Shown here: positions 54,306 through 62,625 of the stretch, one piece after another
Numbering within the stretch: the stretch's first letter is position 1
Layout: each line of letters opens with the position of its first letter
From: JBBQVS01 sp964657325
Lineage (GTDB): Bacteria; Chloroflexota; Ktedonobacteria; Ktedonobacterales; Ktedonobacteraceae
Direction: 5' to 3'
NCBI GenBank assembly: GCA_964657325.1
Contig: CAZZVE010000010.1
Span: 1 to 64,000 of the forward strand
Length of the DNA stretch: 64,000 nt
The notes under the pieces: model-generated
Seen by the model: only the letters and a program-made list of their open reading frames with translations
Told to the model about the DNA's origin: nothing
The model's database searches: none
Translations under genes and position numbers: made by a program

Positions 54306-55497
54306 ATGAGGGGGGTATTCGTGTCTCTATTTAAATTGAAGCAGCGTTCAACAGGCTTGGCTCTTATTCTAGGGGTATTCGTGATGCTAAGCATATGTTT
54401 TCTGCTTTTAAGTCCTCGGTTGCTCACGTCAACACGCGCTCATGCAAAACCGCCCAGTTCATCCGGTACTATTTTCGCATCATCCAACACCATTCCTCTT
54501 TTACAGTTCCCTGAAGGGATTACTTCGTGGCAGAACAAGATATATGTTTCAACATACAACGTGAATGCTCCTTCAAGTTCACGCATCTTCGTTTTTGATG
54601 CCTCGAATGGGAAGCTCAAGCGAACTATAGGGGGGCAACCGGGTCAGGAACTGGTCAGTGCTAATGTCCTGCTTGGTCTCACGATTGATCACAATACTGG
54701 TGACCTATATGTAGGCGCGAACGGTGCTGGTCAGATACTACGTATTCAGAAACCAGACAGTGACAAGCCGACAATTAGTGTTTATGCCACTTATCCTAAT
54801 GGTGGTGGACCAGAAGATTTAGTCTTTTTCAAAGATGGCACCCTTTTTGCATCAGACTCTAACCTTGGTGCTGTCTACTCAATTCCTCCTGGTGGTGGGA
54901 AAGTCAACACTGTGATTGCCCCTGGTAATCCACTCCTGGCTGCTCCTGTTGCAGGACTTAATCCTAATGGCGTCATTTTTAGCCAAGATTGGCATACGCT
55001 CTACGTCGCAAACACCTACTCCGACAACGTGATAAAATTCGGCGTAAACGATGCTGGCAAATTGACAGACAATGGGAGCATCTTCGCACAAAACATCAAT
55101 CATGATCTGGAAGAGTACCCCACTGGTTTTGATGCGCTTAAACTGCCCGATACAAAAATTGGCCCAAGTGCCTCAACACCCTTAAACGGTCCCGATGGGT
55201 TAGCTTTAGATAGCCAAGGACGCATCTGGGCCGCAAGTAACCTTGGTGACAATCTAACTGTTCTCGATCCCAATACAGGCAAGGTCATTACAACCTTTGG
55301 GACCTCTGCCGTCACTCAAGGTGGGTTGCTCAATCAACCTGCAGGAATGACCTTTGTAGGCAATACGGTGTATTGTTCTAACTTAGGCATCTTCACAGGA
55401 CTTGCTGGTAGCCCAAATCTTCCCTTCACTATTGCCTCGTTCGATGCCGGAGTCTCCGGTGCTGGGGGCAATGGCAATTATGGTGGTCCCGGTCAAG
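54306..55497 (+). CDS. Secreted beta-propeller (NHL/SMP-30-like) protein, 3-prime end lost in gap
   Basis: About 397 visible residues. A basic start and a hydrophobic segment at about 17-38 form a signal anchor or signal peptide. The rest repeats propeller-type strands with motifs such as PLLQFPEGIT, GLTIDHNTGDLYV, GLNPNGVIFS, NGPDGLALDSQGRIW and NTVYCSNLGIF. The paralogue at 58408 ends in GGNGNY, while this copy reads GNYGGPGQ and runs into the 10-N gap, so the real stop is hidden. AAGGAAAG precedes the ATG. It is probably exported to the cell surface. Ligand or enzymatic role unknown. Confidence 0.8.
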
Positions 55498-55507
55498 NNN
55501 NNNNNNN
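55498..55507. other. Assembly gap (10 N)
   Basis: Ten Ns. The frame continuing past them to 55649 has no propeller features and is antisense to the methyltransferase gene, so it should not be read as part of the protein. Confidence 0.98.
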
Positions 55508-55559
55508 CCCTATAGAGTGTGTGAGCGTGCTTCATTATGCGTTCTTCTCATGTGTCCTC

Positions 55560-56507
55560 TCACTCATTTGCTGCAAAAACGTATTGGTGAAAGAGGTACC
55601 ACTCATCTGTATACGTATGACTGAGAACCTGCGCTCCCGCTTGCCGTAACAACTGTAGCCAGTGAGCGACATCGAGTTCATACACATCGCGCTCTTCTCG
55701 TGAAACCAAGGCTAGGTCCACCTGATCCAGGCACCAATGGCGCAATATGATCTCCCAACGTTGTTTGAGCGATATGTCAATGGCACTCTGCTCCAATGCT
55801 GTTGCCACCGCCAGTGCTGCTCGACGCACATAAACATCTATGAAATGCTCTATAAGAGCGGGATCACTCGGCTCAAGGTCGATCTCATTATAGACATCCG
55901 CCTCGTTCAGCAGACAGAGACCACGGCGTGCTCGCACCGCTTGCACACAGCGTTGCAGAATCTCTCGCTTGCCAGGCCCGTTCATCTGAAAGATGCCTCG
56001 CTGGTCATGATCGAGTCCAGCGATATGATGCAACATAAGACTGCATATGACGGCATCAGCTTCAGGAAGTTCAACGTTTTCGACACGAGCGATATGTGAG
56101 TGGAGTTCAATTCCTGAAGGTAACACAGCTGCAACTGTGGCATGAACTCCAGGATTGGGATCGATAAGGGTGAGTACGCCACGTTCCTGTGCATGAAAGA
56201 AGCCTTGCCACAATGCGCCATTACCACCTCCAATTTCAATAAGGTGCCAGGAAGAGCGTTGCTCAAGGAGAGGACGGAGAATCGCTCGGTTTGCCCCATA
56301 GACGTGCTGCATGAGAGGCAACTGCGTCCATGCTTCGTATACACTTTGTGTACCAAATACTGAATTCCACTCCTCCCCTGCGGAGTTTTGTCCTGCCACC
56401 TCACGTAATCGTCTAAGAGCCTCAAACTGCTGAGCGCGAGGTAGTGTAAGAAACTGCTGCAATTGATTCAGCCACATAGGTACTTTCTCCACTTCTTTCT
56501 CGTTCAT
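55560..56507 (-). CDS. Class I SAM-dependent methyltransferase
   Basis: A 315-residue protein. LIEIGGGNGALWQGF near residue 95 is SAM-binding motif I, and LTLIDPNPGVHATV near 119 supplies the acidic residue of motif II. ADAVICSLMLHHIAG near 160 is motif IV. The N-terminal 80 residues are helical. Start uncertain: ATG at 56507 follows GAGG closely, ATG at 56477 follows GGAGAAAG, and TTG at 56519 is possible. It lies 57 bases downstream of the amino-acid permease. The methyl acceptor is unknown. Confidence 0.82.
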   Translation of the reverse strand: MNEKEVEKVPMWLNQLQQFLTLPRAQQFEALRRLREVAGQNSAGEEWNSVFGTQSVYEAWTQLPLMQHVYGANRAILRPLLEQRSSWHLIEIGGGNGALWQGFFHAQERGVLTLIDPNPGVHATVAAVLPSGIELHSHIARVENVELPEADAVICSLMLHHIAGLDHDQRGIFQMNGPGKREILQRCVQAVRARRGLCLLNEADVYNEIDLEPSDPALIEHFIDVYVRRAALAVATALEQSAIDISLKQRWEIILRHWCLDQVDLALVSREERDVYELDVAHWLQLLRQAGAQVLSHTYTDEWYLFHQYVFAANE

Positions 56508-56564
56508 GTGCCTCGTCAATGAGCCAACTCCCTGAATTGCTACGCTCTATCGAGCAGGAACCTT

Positions 56565-58055
56565 TTACTGTTCCCACGTTTCCCACGATGTTTGGCCTGA
56601 CGCAAGCATCGCACCAATAGCGGTTAAGACGATAGCTATAAGGATAATAACTCCGGTTACGATGAGCCATTGACTATTCGAGATCAGTTGTGGAATCCAG
56701 GAATTCTGCAAAGTATTTACGACAACGACAAGACAGGCAATAGGACCAACAACGAGGCAGAGCCAAATTACCCACATCGGGAAGATGCGTTGTTGATGAA
56801 AGCGCAGGCGATCTCTTCTATAGATGAGGAATAGATCGACAAAAAAGAAGATTGTTGAAAGTGCCAAAATGAGGGTTAACGCAGCAAGCAGCACGTTATA
56901 GACATCGGTTGCAAGATCGGCAGGTCTCCCCAGAAAGGTGATGGATGGAGCGATCATAAAGATACAAATAACAATAATCCCCGCGACAATGGACTGGAAG
57001 ATAATAGCATTCGCGGGAACGCGGTTGCTGTTGAGTCGTCCTAAGAACCTCGGAAGTCGTTTGTCTATCGCGCCAACAAAGAGCAGACGAGCATTTGCAT
57101 AGCTGTAGACGAGCGGAGAAATGAGATAAAAACCAAGAATACATATTGCACAAATACTGCCAACCGCTTTACCTAGCACCGCATCGAGACTCGTCACAAT
57201 CTCATAGGGAAGGATGGGTGCTTTCGCAAGAGCCGGTCCACGAACCACAAGTGGAACGAGAGTACAAATGATGTAGCTTATAATGACGAGCACCGTTCCC
57301 CACAAAAGGTGGCGTGGAATGACTTTAGGATTGCGTATCTCTCCTGCCATATTCATGGGAATAGTCACTCCCAAATATAGTAGGGCAATTAGGCCAAAAA
57401 TCGAGAAATTCGCATTATTCACCTGCCAATCAGCCGCATGGTTGAGAGGGGTAGCAGATGGATGACCGCTCGTTATCCATAGCACGCCCGACAGCCCTAC
57501 CAGAAAGACAACCACGAGAATGCTGCCGATCACGACATTGACGACGTTTTGCACGGTACGTTGTCGCTGCACAGCAAGAGCGGTGGTAAAGGCGAGGACC
57601 GCGAGAATAGCTAAGCCCTGCTGCCAGGGCTGCGTAAGCCAGTTGTTATTGAGACCCTGTATGTATGTGATGAGTCCATCAGCCGCACCGATAATACCAA
57701 GAACATTGGGCACCCAATAGATGGCACCCACAAAAAAGCCCCAGTAGTCACCGAGGGCATGGCAAGTCCAGTTGTAGAGCGAGCCTTCGTGAGGAAAAAG
57801 CACTCCTAGTTGTGCAGTTGCGACCACACAGGGAAGGAAAAAGGTAGCACCACCAATGAGGAGGAAAGTCAGTGATGCTACTCCCCCAAATCCAGCAGTG
57901 TTTGCCGCGTTACCAATAAAAAAGATAGCTGCAAGATAAATTGCAGTCATATCAAAAGTCCCCAGCACAGGAGGCATTGAAGCCGATACATACTGCTCAG
58001 ACAGTAGAGTCTTTGTCTTTCCCTCTGTCGTACCAGTTCGTTCAAGTAAAGTCAC
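56565..58055 (-). CDS. APC family amino acid permease
   Basis: Integral membrane transporter of 496 aa with about twelve hydrophobic helices. The first helix region TAIYLAAIFFIGNAAN carries the unwound glycine-type motif, and IPMNMAGEIRNPKVIPR near residue 233 is the typical loop after helix 6. Amino-acid or polyamine substrates are usual for the family. It starts with GTG after AAGGGGGAAG. It is the first gene of a two-gene unit with the methyltransferase, and the unit lies inverted between two paralogous propeller genes. Confidence 0.9.
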   Translation of the reverse strand: MTLLERTGTTEGKTKTLLSEQYVSASMPPVLGTFDMTAIYLAAIFFIGNAANTAGFGGVASLTFLLIGGATFFLPCVVATAQLGVLFPHEGSLYNWTCHALGDYWGFFVGAIYWVPNVLGIIGAADGLITYIQGLNNNWLTQPWQQGLAILAVLAFTTALAVQRQRTVQNVVNVVIGSILVVVFLVGLSGVLWITSGHPSATPLNHAADWQVNNANFSIFGLIALLYLGVTIPMNMAGEIRNPKVIPRHLLWGTVLVIISYIICTLVPLVVRGPALAKAPILPYEIVTSLDAVLGKAVGSICAICILGFYLISPLVYSYANARLLFVGAIDKRLPRFLGRLNSNRVPANAIIFQSIVAGIIVICIFMIAPSITFLGRPADLATDVYNVLLAALTLILALSTIFFFVDLFLIYRRDRLRFHQQRIFPMWVIWLCLVVGPIACLVVVVNTLQNSWIPQLISNSQWLIVTGVIILIAIVLTAIGAMLASGQTSWETWEQ

Positions 58056-58407
58056 GCTTCCCCCTTGCCTTTCTCCACACCGAAGAAGGCTGCATTACAC
58101 TAAAGATACATATCTTTCTGACGCACATTTCGTACTATCCTAATCTTCACAATATAGAGTACTCTATTATAAGAAGCAAGCAATACCATTTCTATAGGAA
58201 TTTTGGTGTAAGAAAACTCTTTTTTCTCTAGCTCTTTCTTCATCTTTTTAGCGTCGATTATTTCCCACATCCCTCTTCCTTAACTCCTCTTTACGTAAAG
58301 CATCCGATGCGCTATGATACATCCATCAACGCATCTATATATGGATGCGTTAGAAAAAGTACGCATTGATATCATCTTCATACATCACGTACAAGGAGAA
58401 ATTCACT
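58056..58407. promoter_or_regulatory. Divergent regulatory gap with GCATC inverted repeats
   Basis: A 352-base gap between the divergent permease and propeller genes. GCATC-C-GATGC lies at 58300-58310, and AACGCATC (58328-58335) pairs with GATGCGTT (58344-58351). The repeated GCATC/GATGC halves, 57-108 bases upstream of the propeller start, suggest a repressor or activator site. Confidence 0.45.
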
Positions 58408-59595
58408 ATGCGCATCACAACACCTTCTTTCTCACTTTTCACATGGAAAGATGCACGAAAGATACTGTTGCTCTTGGGAGGAGTGGCAGCAGGACTCTCT
58501 CTGCTTCTTTCGTATGTACTGGCGAGTCCAGCAGAAGCCTCTTTTCCGAGTCAAGGTCAAGTTTTTGCATCATCCAACCAAGTTCCTCTGCTCCAATTTC
58601 CTGAAGGAATCACAAACTGGCAAGGCAAAGTCTATGTAGGAGCATATAACGTAGCAACTCCCACCAACTCACGCATTTTCGTGTTCAACGAACAGGGCAA
58701 ACTCCTCTGTCAGTTGGGCGGTCAGCCTGGGCAGCAACTGATCAGTAGTGGTCAACTCCTCGGCCTGACAATCAATCCGCGAACAGGAGATTTATTTGCG
58801 AATGCGAACGGCACAGGAAATGTTCTTCGCATTCATAATCCAGGCTGTAATCATCCGACAGTAAGCATCTACGCCACCTACCCAGGAAAGGGAGGTGGAC
58901 CTGAGGATATGGCTTTCAACGCGCAAGGAACACTGTACGACAGTGACTCAAATCGAGGTCTCGTGTATGCCATCCCACCGGGTGGAGGCATGGCGAAACT
59001 CGTCATTGGTCCACCAAGTTCTGGCGCACCAATTAACGACAAAGGCTTACTTCAAGCACCAATCGCGGGCCTAACACCAAATGGTGTTGTCTTCAGCCTT
59101 GATTACCGGACACTCTATATTGCGAACACCTACGCGGATAGTGTGGTTGCCTTCGATGTGAATAGCAGAGGTCAGGTCACAGGCAATGCACGTATTTTCG
59201 CGCAACACTTGAATCCTGATCTGGAAGAGTATCCAACGGGCTTCGACGCCCTTGTCCAGAAAAATACAAAAATTGGTCCTTCAGCATCGACACCACTCAA
59301 CGGTCCCGATGGATTAGCACTCGATAGCAAAGGACGTGTCTGGGTAGCTAGCAATTTAGGTGACAACATCACCGTTCTTGATTGCAATGGCAAGGTTGTA
59401 AAAACCTATGGCACATCAGAGGTCACGGCTCATGGCTTACTCAATCAGCCCGCAAGTCTTACCTTTGTGGGTAAATTCGTGTATACAACCAATCTCGGCA
59501 TCTTCACAGGTCTGGCAGGAAAACCCAAATTGCCATTCACCGTCGTCAGATTCGATGTAGGAGTTACCGGTGCAGGTGGAAATGGTAACTATTAG
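58408..59595 (+). CDS. Secreted beta-propeller (NHL/SMP-30-like) protein
   Basis: A 395-residue paralogue of the product of the gene at 54306. A signal peptide is evident: a basic stretch followed by LLLLGGVAAGLSLLLSYVLA at about 20-39, with likely cleavage after ASPAEA. Propeller strands share long identities with the first copy: LLQFPEGIT, GLTINPRTGDLFA, LTPNGVVFS, LEEYPTGFDAL, IGPSASTPLNGPDGLALDS and the final GAGGNGNY. Two Cys residues (CQ near 101, CNH near 151) are unique to this copy. AAGGAG precedes the ATG at 58408; the longer reading from 58366 has none. Function unknown. Confidence 0.83.
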   Translation: MRITTPSFSLFTWKDARKILLLLGGVAAGLSLLLSYVLASPAEASFPSQGQVFASSNQVPLLQFPEGITNWQGKVYVGAYNVATPTNSRIFVFNEQGKLLCQLGGQPGQQLISSGQLLGLTINPRTGDLFANANGTGNVLRIHNPGCNHPTVSIYATYPGKGGGPEDMAFNAQGTLYDSDSNRGLVYAIPPGGGMAKLVIGPPSSGAPINDKGLLQAPIAGLTPNGVVFSLDYRTLYIANTYADSVVAFDVNSRGQVTGNARIFAQHLNPDLEEYPTGFDALVQKNTKIGPSASTPLNGPDGLALDSKGRVWVASNLGDNITVLDCNGKVVKTYGTSEVTAHGLLNQPASLTFVGKFVYTTNLGIFTGLAGKPKLPFTVVRFDVGVTGAGGNGNY

Positions 59596-59665
59596 GACGC
59601 GAGAGACATTGAGTATCACTAACTAATACCCTTCGTTTTTCATGCGCTTACGGAGCGACGTGAAG

Positions 59666-59888
59666 CATGACAGGGGCAAGACCATTGACTCCAACAACCC
59701 CTAAAGAGAGCCTACAATGCAGGGCGGGAGCATGACAGGGGCAAGTCCTGCCACTACTATACTAAAACTACCACTGCATGGCTTTGCCACGGAATGCGTG
59801 TATAGTAGTGACAGGGCTTGCCCCTGTCATGCCACTCTATGCCACGTTACGAGTTCGTTGGAGTCAAACACGCTTTGCCCCTGTCATG
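59666..59888. repeat. Nested four-copy palindromic repeat
   Basis: The core CATGACAGGGGCAAG occurs at 59666-59680 and 59731-59745, and its inverse at 59817-59831 and (one base longer) 59873-59888. The inner pair is similar over about 32 bases and the outer pair also shares a GACTCCAAC block. The RNA could fold as a double cruciform. No coding potential. Resembles a MITE or two nested REP units. Confidence 0.85.
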
Positions 59889-59961
59889 TAAACGATATCA
59901 GCTTTATCGGCTTCTAAATCACTTCGCATCCTCCAAAGAGAAGAGGCAAAAAAGGCAAAAT

Positions 59962-59984
59962 TATGATATACTCTATATCATAAG
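59962..59984. promoter_or_regulatory. 23-bp inverted repeat, candidate P450 operator
   Basis: Perfect 10-base arms TTATGATATA and TATATCATAA flank CTC. The site holds a TATACT that could be the -10 box and ends 57 bases before the P450 start, so a repressor bound here would block transcription. No adjacent regulator gene is present. Confidence 0.6.
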
Positions 59985-60041
59985 TACGTTTTTCGTCTCT
60001 CTGGAAAGAGAACTTTCTTGCTGAAAGAAGTGAAACACAAC

Positions 60042-61310
60042 ATGGAGTCTATGAAAGAACAGCCTGTGTCGGATACTCAGGCATCAACGATAAAGACAAC
60101 TACTTCTGCCAATTCCTGCCCAATAGATCATAGTGCATTCTCGTGGCAAAAAACTGTGCCTACTGCCCCTTCTCACGGTCCTGCTGTTGAGCAAGATGCG
60201 GACGGATTATGGCATGTACGCAGTTTCGACACGGCACGAGCAGTCCTGCGCAGTGCTGATACGAGGCAGGCGGGTTTTGGCGCGGAAATGATTGCCCAAA
60301 TTCCTCAAATGATGAATCAGCCTATTTTGTACCAAGACGGTAAGATTCATCAAAAACAGAGAAGTTTGACCGCACGTTTCTTTACACCAAAAACGGTCAG
60401 TGAGAATTATCGCCAGGTTATGGAGCAACTTGCTAGTCAACTTATCAAGAAGCTACAACGTAAAAAGCAGGTTGACCTTAGCCAATTGAGCATAACGCTA
60501 GCGGTACGTGTAGCGTCGCAAGTGGTTGGCTTGACCAATAGCTATCCAGGATTGCCACAGAGACTCGAAGCATTCTTTTCAGGAAATTTGACAGAGGTAC
60601 GTTTCACTCCGCGTGGTATCGTGAACTTACTCAAAACTCAAACGCGCACACTAGCGTTTTATTACCTGGACGTGTTACCAGCTATTCGTGCACGCAAACG
60701 CAAGCCACAAAGCGATGTCATTTCGCACCTGCTCACTCAAAACTACAGCAACACAGAAATACTTACGGAATGTATCACCTATGCCGCAGCAGGTATGGTG
60801 ACAACACGCGAGTTTATCAGTGTCGCAGCATGGCACTTACTCGAACGTCCAGAACTACGTCAACACTATGTTGTCGCCTCGGAAGAAGAGCGATACGCGA
60901 TCTTGCATGAGATATTGCGCGTCGAGCCTGTCGTCACACGCCTCTATCGCAAAACCACTGCTGCTATTGAACTTGAGAATGAGGGTACACAAGTCGTTAT
61001 TCCGCAAGACGCCAGAGTCACGATTGAGATTGACGCATCGAATGCCGATGAGAGCATTGTAGGAGAGCTTCCCCTTGCCGTCTGTCCCGGACGCACCATT
61101 CATGGAGACCGTGTACCAGAAATGGTGATGAGCTTTGGAGATGGTGTCCATCGTTGCCCCGGTGCCTATATCGCTATCCAGGAAACTGACATCTTCCTAC
61201 AGCGCCTGCTCGCGCTCGACACCTTGCGTGTCGTCAGCAAACCTAGCATTCGCTGGAACGACTTGACCACTGGCTATGAGCTACGCAATTTTGAGATTGC
61301 TGTAAGCTAG
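60042..61310 (+). CDS. Cytochrome P450
   Basis: Soluble bacterial-type P450 monooxygenase, 422 aa from 60042. The heme-ligand loop FGDGVHRCPG places the axial thiolate at C372. The K-helix ExxR reads EILR near residue 293. The I-helix is AAAGMVTTREFIS, lacking the usual acid-Thr pair order (AGxDTT-type) but with two Thr. An unusual N-terminal motif CPIDHSAF appears at about residue 25. GAAAGAAG lies upstream; an ATG at 60018 is the longer option. No ferredoxin partner is adjacent, so redox partners must come from elsewhere. Confidence 0.92.
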   Translation: MESMKEQPVSDTQASTIKTTTSANSCPIDHSAFSWQKTVPTAPSHGPAVEQDADGLWHVRSFDTARAVLRSADTRQAGFGAEMIAQIPQMMNQPILYQDGKIHQKQRSLTARFFTPKTVSENYRQVMEQLASQLIKKLQRKKQVDLSQLSITLAVRVASQVVGLTNSYPGLPQRLEAFFSGNLTEVRFTPRGIVNLLKTQTRTLAFYYLDVLPAIRARKRKPQSDVISHLLTQNYSNTEILTECITYAAAGMVTTREFISVAAWHLLERPELRQHYVVASEEERYAILHEILRVEPVVTRLYRKTTAAIELENEGTQVVIPQDARVTIEIDASNADESIVGELPLAVCPGRTIHGDRVPEMVMSFGDGVHRCPGAYIAIQETDIFLQRLLALDTLRVVSKPSIRWNDLTTGYELRNFEIAVS

Positions 61311-61338
61311 TAATTCTGTCAATCATCGCTTGACAGAG

Positions 61339-61433
61339 CAAGGGCGCCCGCAAGGGGAACGCCCCTCCCATATGCAAACGCGCTTAGGAAACCATGTTGT
61401 ATGGGAGGGGCGTTCCCCTTGCGGGCGCCCTTG
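61339..61433. repeat. Perfect 34-base inverted repeat
   Basis: Arms at 61339-61372 and 61400-61433 are perfect inverted copies around a 27-base loop, very GC-rich (GGGCGCCC and GGGGAACGCCCC blocks) in an AT-rich gap. No T-run follows on either strand, so it is unlikely to be a simple terminator, although it could stop RNA polymerase or protect the P450 transcript. Confidence 0.88.
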
Positions 61434-61507
61434 TCCCCGTTCGTACTCTTAAGTCCACTCCTATAGAGGCGTCTCCTTACGGGTGCCTTAGTTTCGTAAC
61501 ACATTAT

Positions 61508-61536
61508 TTGACATCACCCTACCCTCATGCTATGTT
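61508..61536 (+). promoter_or_regulatory. Promoter of the nucleotidyltransferase gene
   Basis: TTGACA at 61508-61513 and TATGTT at 61531-61536 with a 17-base spacer, 35 bases ahead of the ATG. Confidence 0.6.
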
Positions 61537-61570
61537 CTCACTACAATGATGGAACGAAGGAGGACAGCAC

Positions 61571-62551
61571 ATGAACACACATCATCTACTTTATACTATT
61601 GGAAAGCGATATGTCGATGAACCCCTTGTTAACATGGTACAACAGTATGAATTAGCTTTTCCTGACCGCGTTCGGAGCTACTATCTACTAGGAAGCTATG
61701 CGGACGAATGCGCGGTTGTTGGTAGTGACATCGACGTGTATGTCCTCTTCAAAGAGTCATTTCTTATTGCAAAGGAAATGATACAAGCGCAACAGCTTGC
61801 AGCTGCTTGTGTAAAAAAAAGTATTCTGCGTCTCGACATTAACGTCATTGATGAGCAAGCGTTGCCCAACTACCAAAGCATTATGAGGACCGCACTAAAA
61901 CAAAATAGCATTCTCCTCTTTGGTGAGGATACACGAACCACAATGACATTGCCTAGTAGAGACGCTTATACATGCGACATTACGGACGGTGTGATAGAAT
62001 TTTTGCTTCGTTTGCATCGGAGTGAGACTATTACCTATCCCATTAACTACCCAAACCCTGATGGAACATTTTACGGGTACGACCATATGACGCAACTTTC
62101 CTATGATGTTGCAGCACTCTCCTATCCACCTGATAAAGCGAACGCGACGTATTATGCTACACGCGAGTTAGTAGAATGTGCATGTCGTATGGCATCGGCG
62201 TTGCTTGCTTTCCAAACAGGAAGTTTTGTAGGCACAAAACGTGGGAGTGTACAGACATATAATAATGAAATCCATGATGAGTGGAGTCCCTTCCTAACCG
62301 CGATGTTTGAAAAAGGCAAAATACAGTGGATGTATGGCATTCCTGAGCGCGAAGAGGAGCGTTTAGAACTGCGAGAACTTTGTGAGCAGATGCTTGCCTT
62401 TGAAAATCATTACCTGCGACACTATCGAGCGTACCTGCTCTCTTTACTGCAAAGTGAGGAGCAGCAGAATGTGCAGTTCGCATTGCAGAGACTTAAAACA
62501 GTTCACTATGATGATGACGACATGATGCGGCCTTTTTCGGAAAAGATATGA
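61571..62551 (+). CDS. Nucleotidyltransferase-fold protein
   Basis: A 326-residue protein with a polymerase-beta-type nucleotidyltransferase domain at the N-terminus: LLGSYADECAVVGSDIDVYV at about 41-60 has the GS and DxD catalytic pattern, and a third acid is likely in ILRLDINVID near 95. The C-terminal 190 residues are helical. The layout resembles kanamycin/aminoglycoside nucleotidyltransferases and MNT-like proteins, but the target could equally be a nucleotide, a protein or an RNA. GAAGGAGGAC precedes the ATG. No toxin-like partner gene is adjacent. Confidence 0.8.
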   Translation: MNTHHLLYTIGKRYVDEPLVNMVQQYELAFPDRVRSYYLLGSYADECAVVGSDIDVYVLFKESFLIAKEMIQAQQLAAACVKKSILRLDINVIDEQALPNYQSIMRTALKQNSILLFGEDTRTTMTLPSRDAYTCDITDGVIEFLLRLHRSETITYPINYPNPDGTFYGYDHMTQLSYDVAALSYPPDKANATYYATRELVECACRMASALLAFQTGSFVGTKRGSVQTYNNEIHDEWSPFLTAMFEKGKIQWMYGIPEREEERLELRELCEQMLAFENHYLRHYRAYLLSLLQSEEQQNVQFALQRLKTVHYDDDDMMRPFSEKI

Positions 62552-62625
62552 TTAGTCGTGGATTTATGCAACGCGAAAATGGCGTGTACTGGCGCGTGAA
62601 CTAGTTGGGCAATGTACACACGTCA

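Noticed and set aside
55508..55649. Continuation of the first propeller gene after the 10-N gap
   Set aside because: The translation loses all propeller features and runs antisense to the methyltransferase end.
59641..59900. Reading the four-copy repeat as a CRISPR array
   Set aside because: Two copies are inverted relative to the others and spacing is irregular. It is palindromic, not a direct-repeat array.
61571..62551. Calling the nucleotidyltransferase an antibiotic-resistance gene or an antitoxin
   Set aside because: Only the generic GS...DxD fold is visible, with no partner toxin or specific substrate motif.
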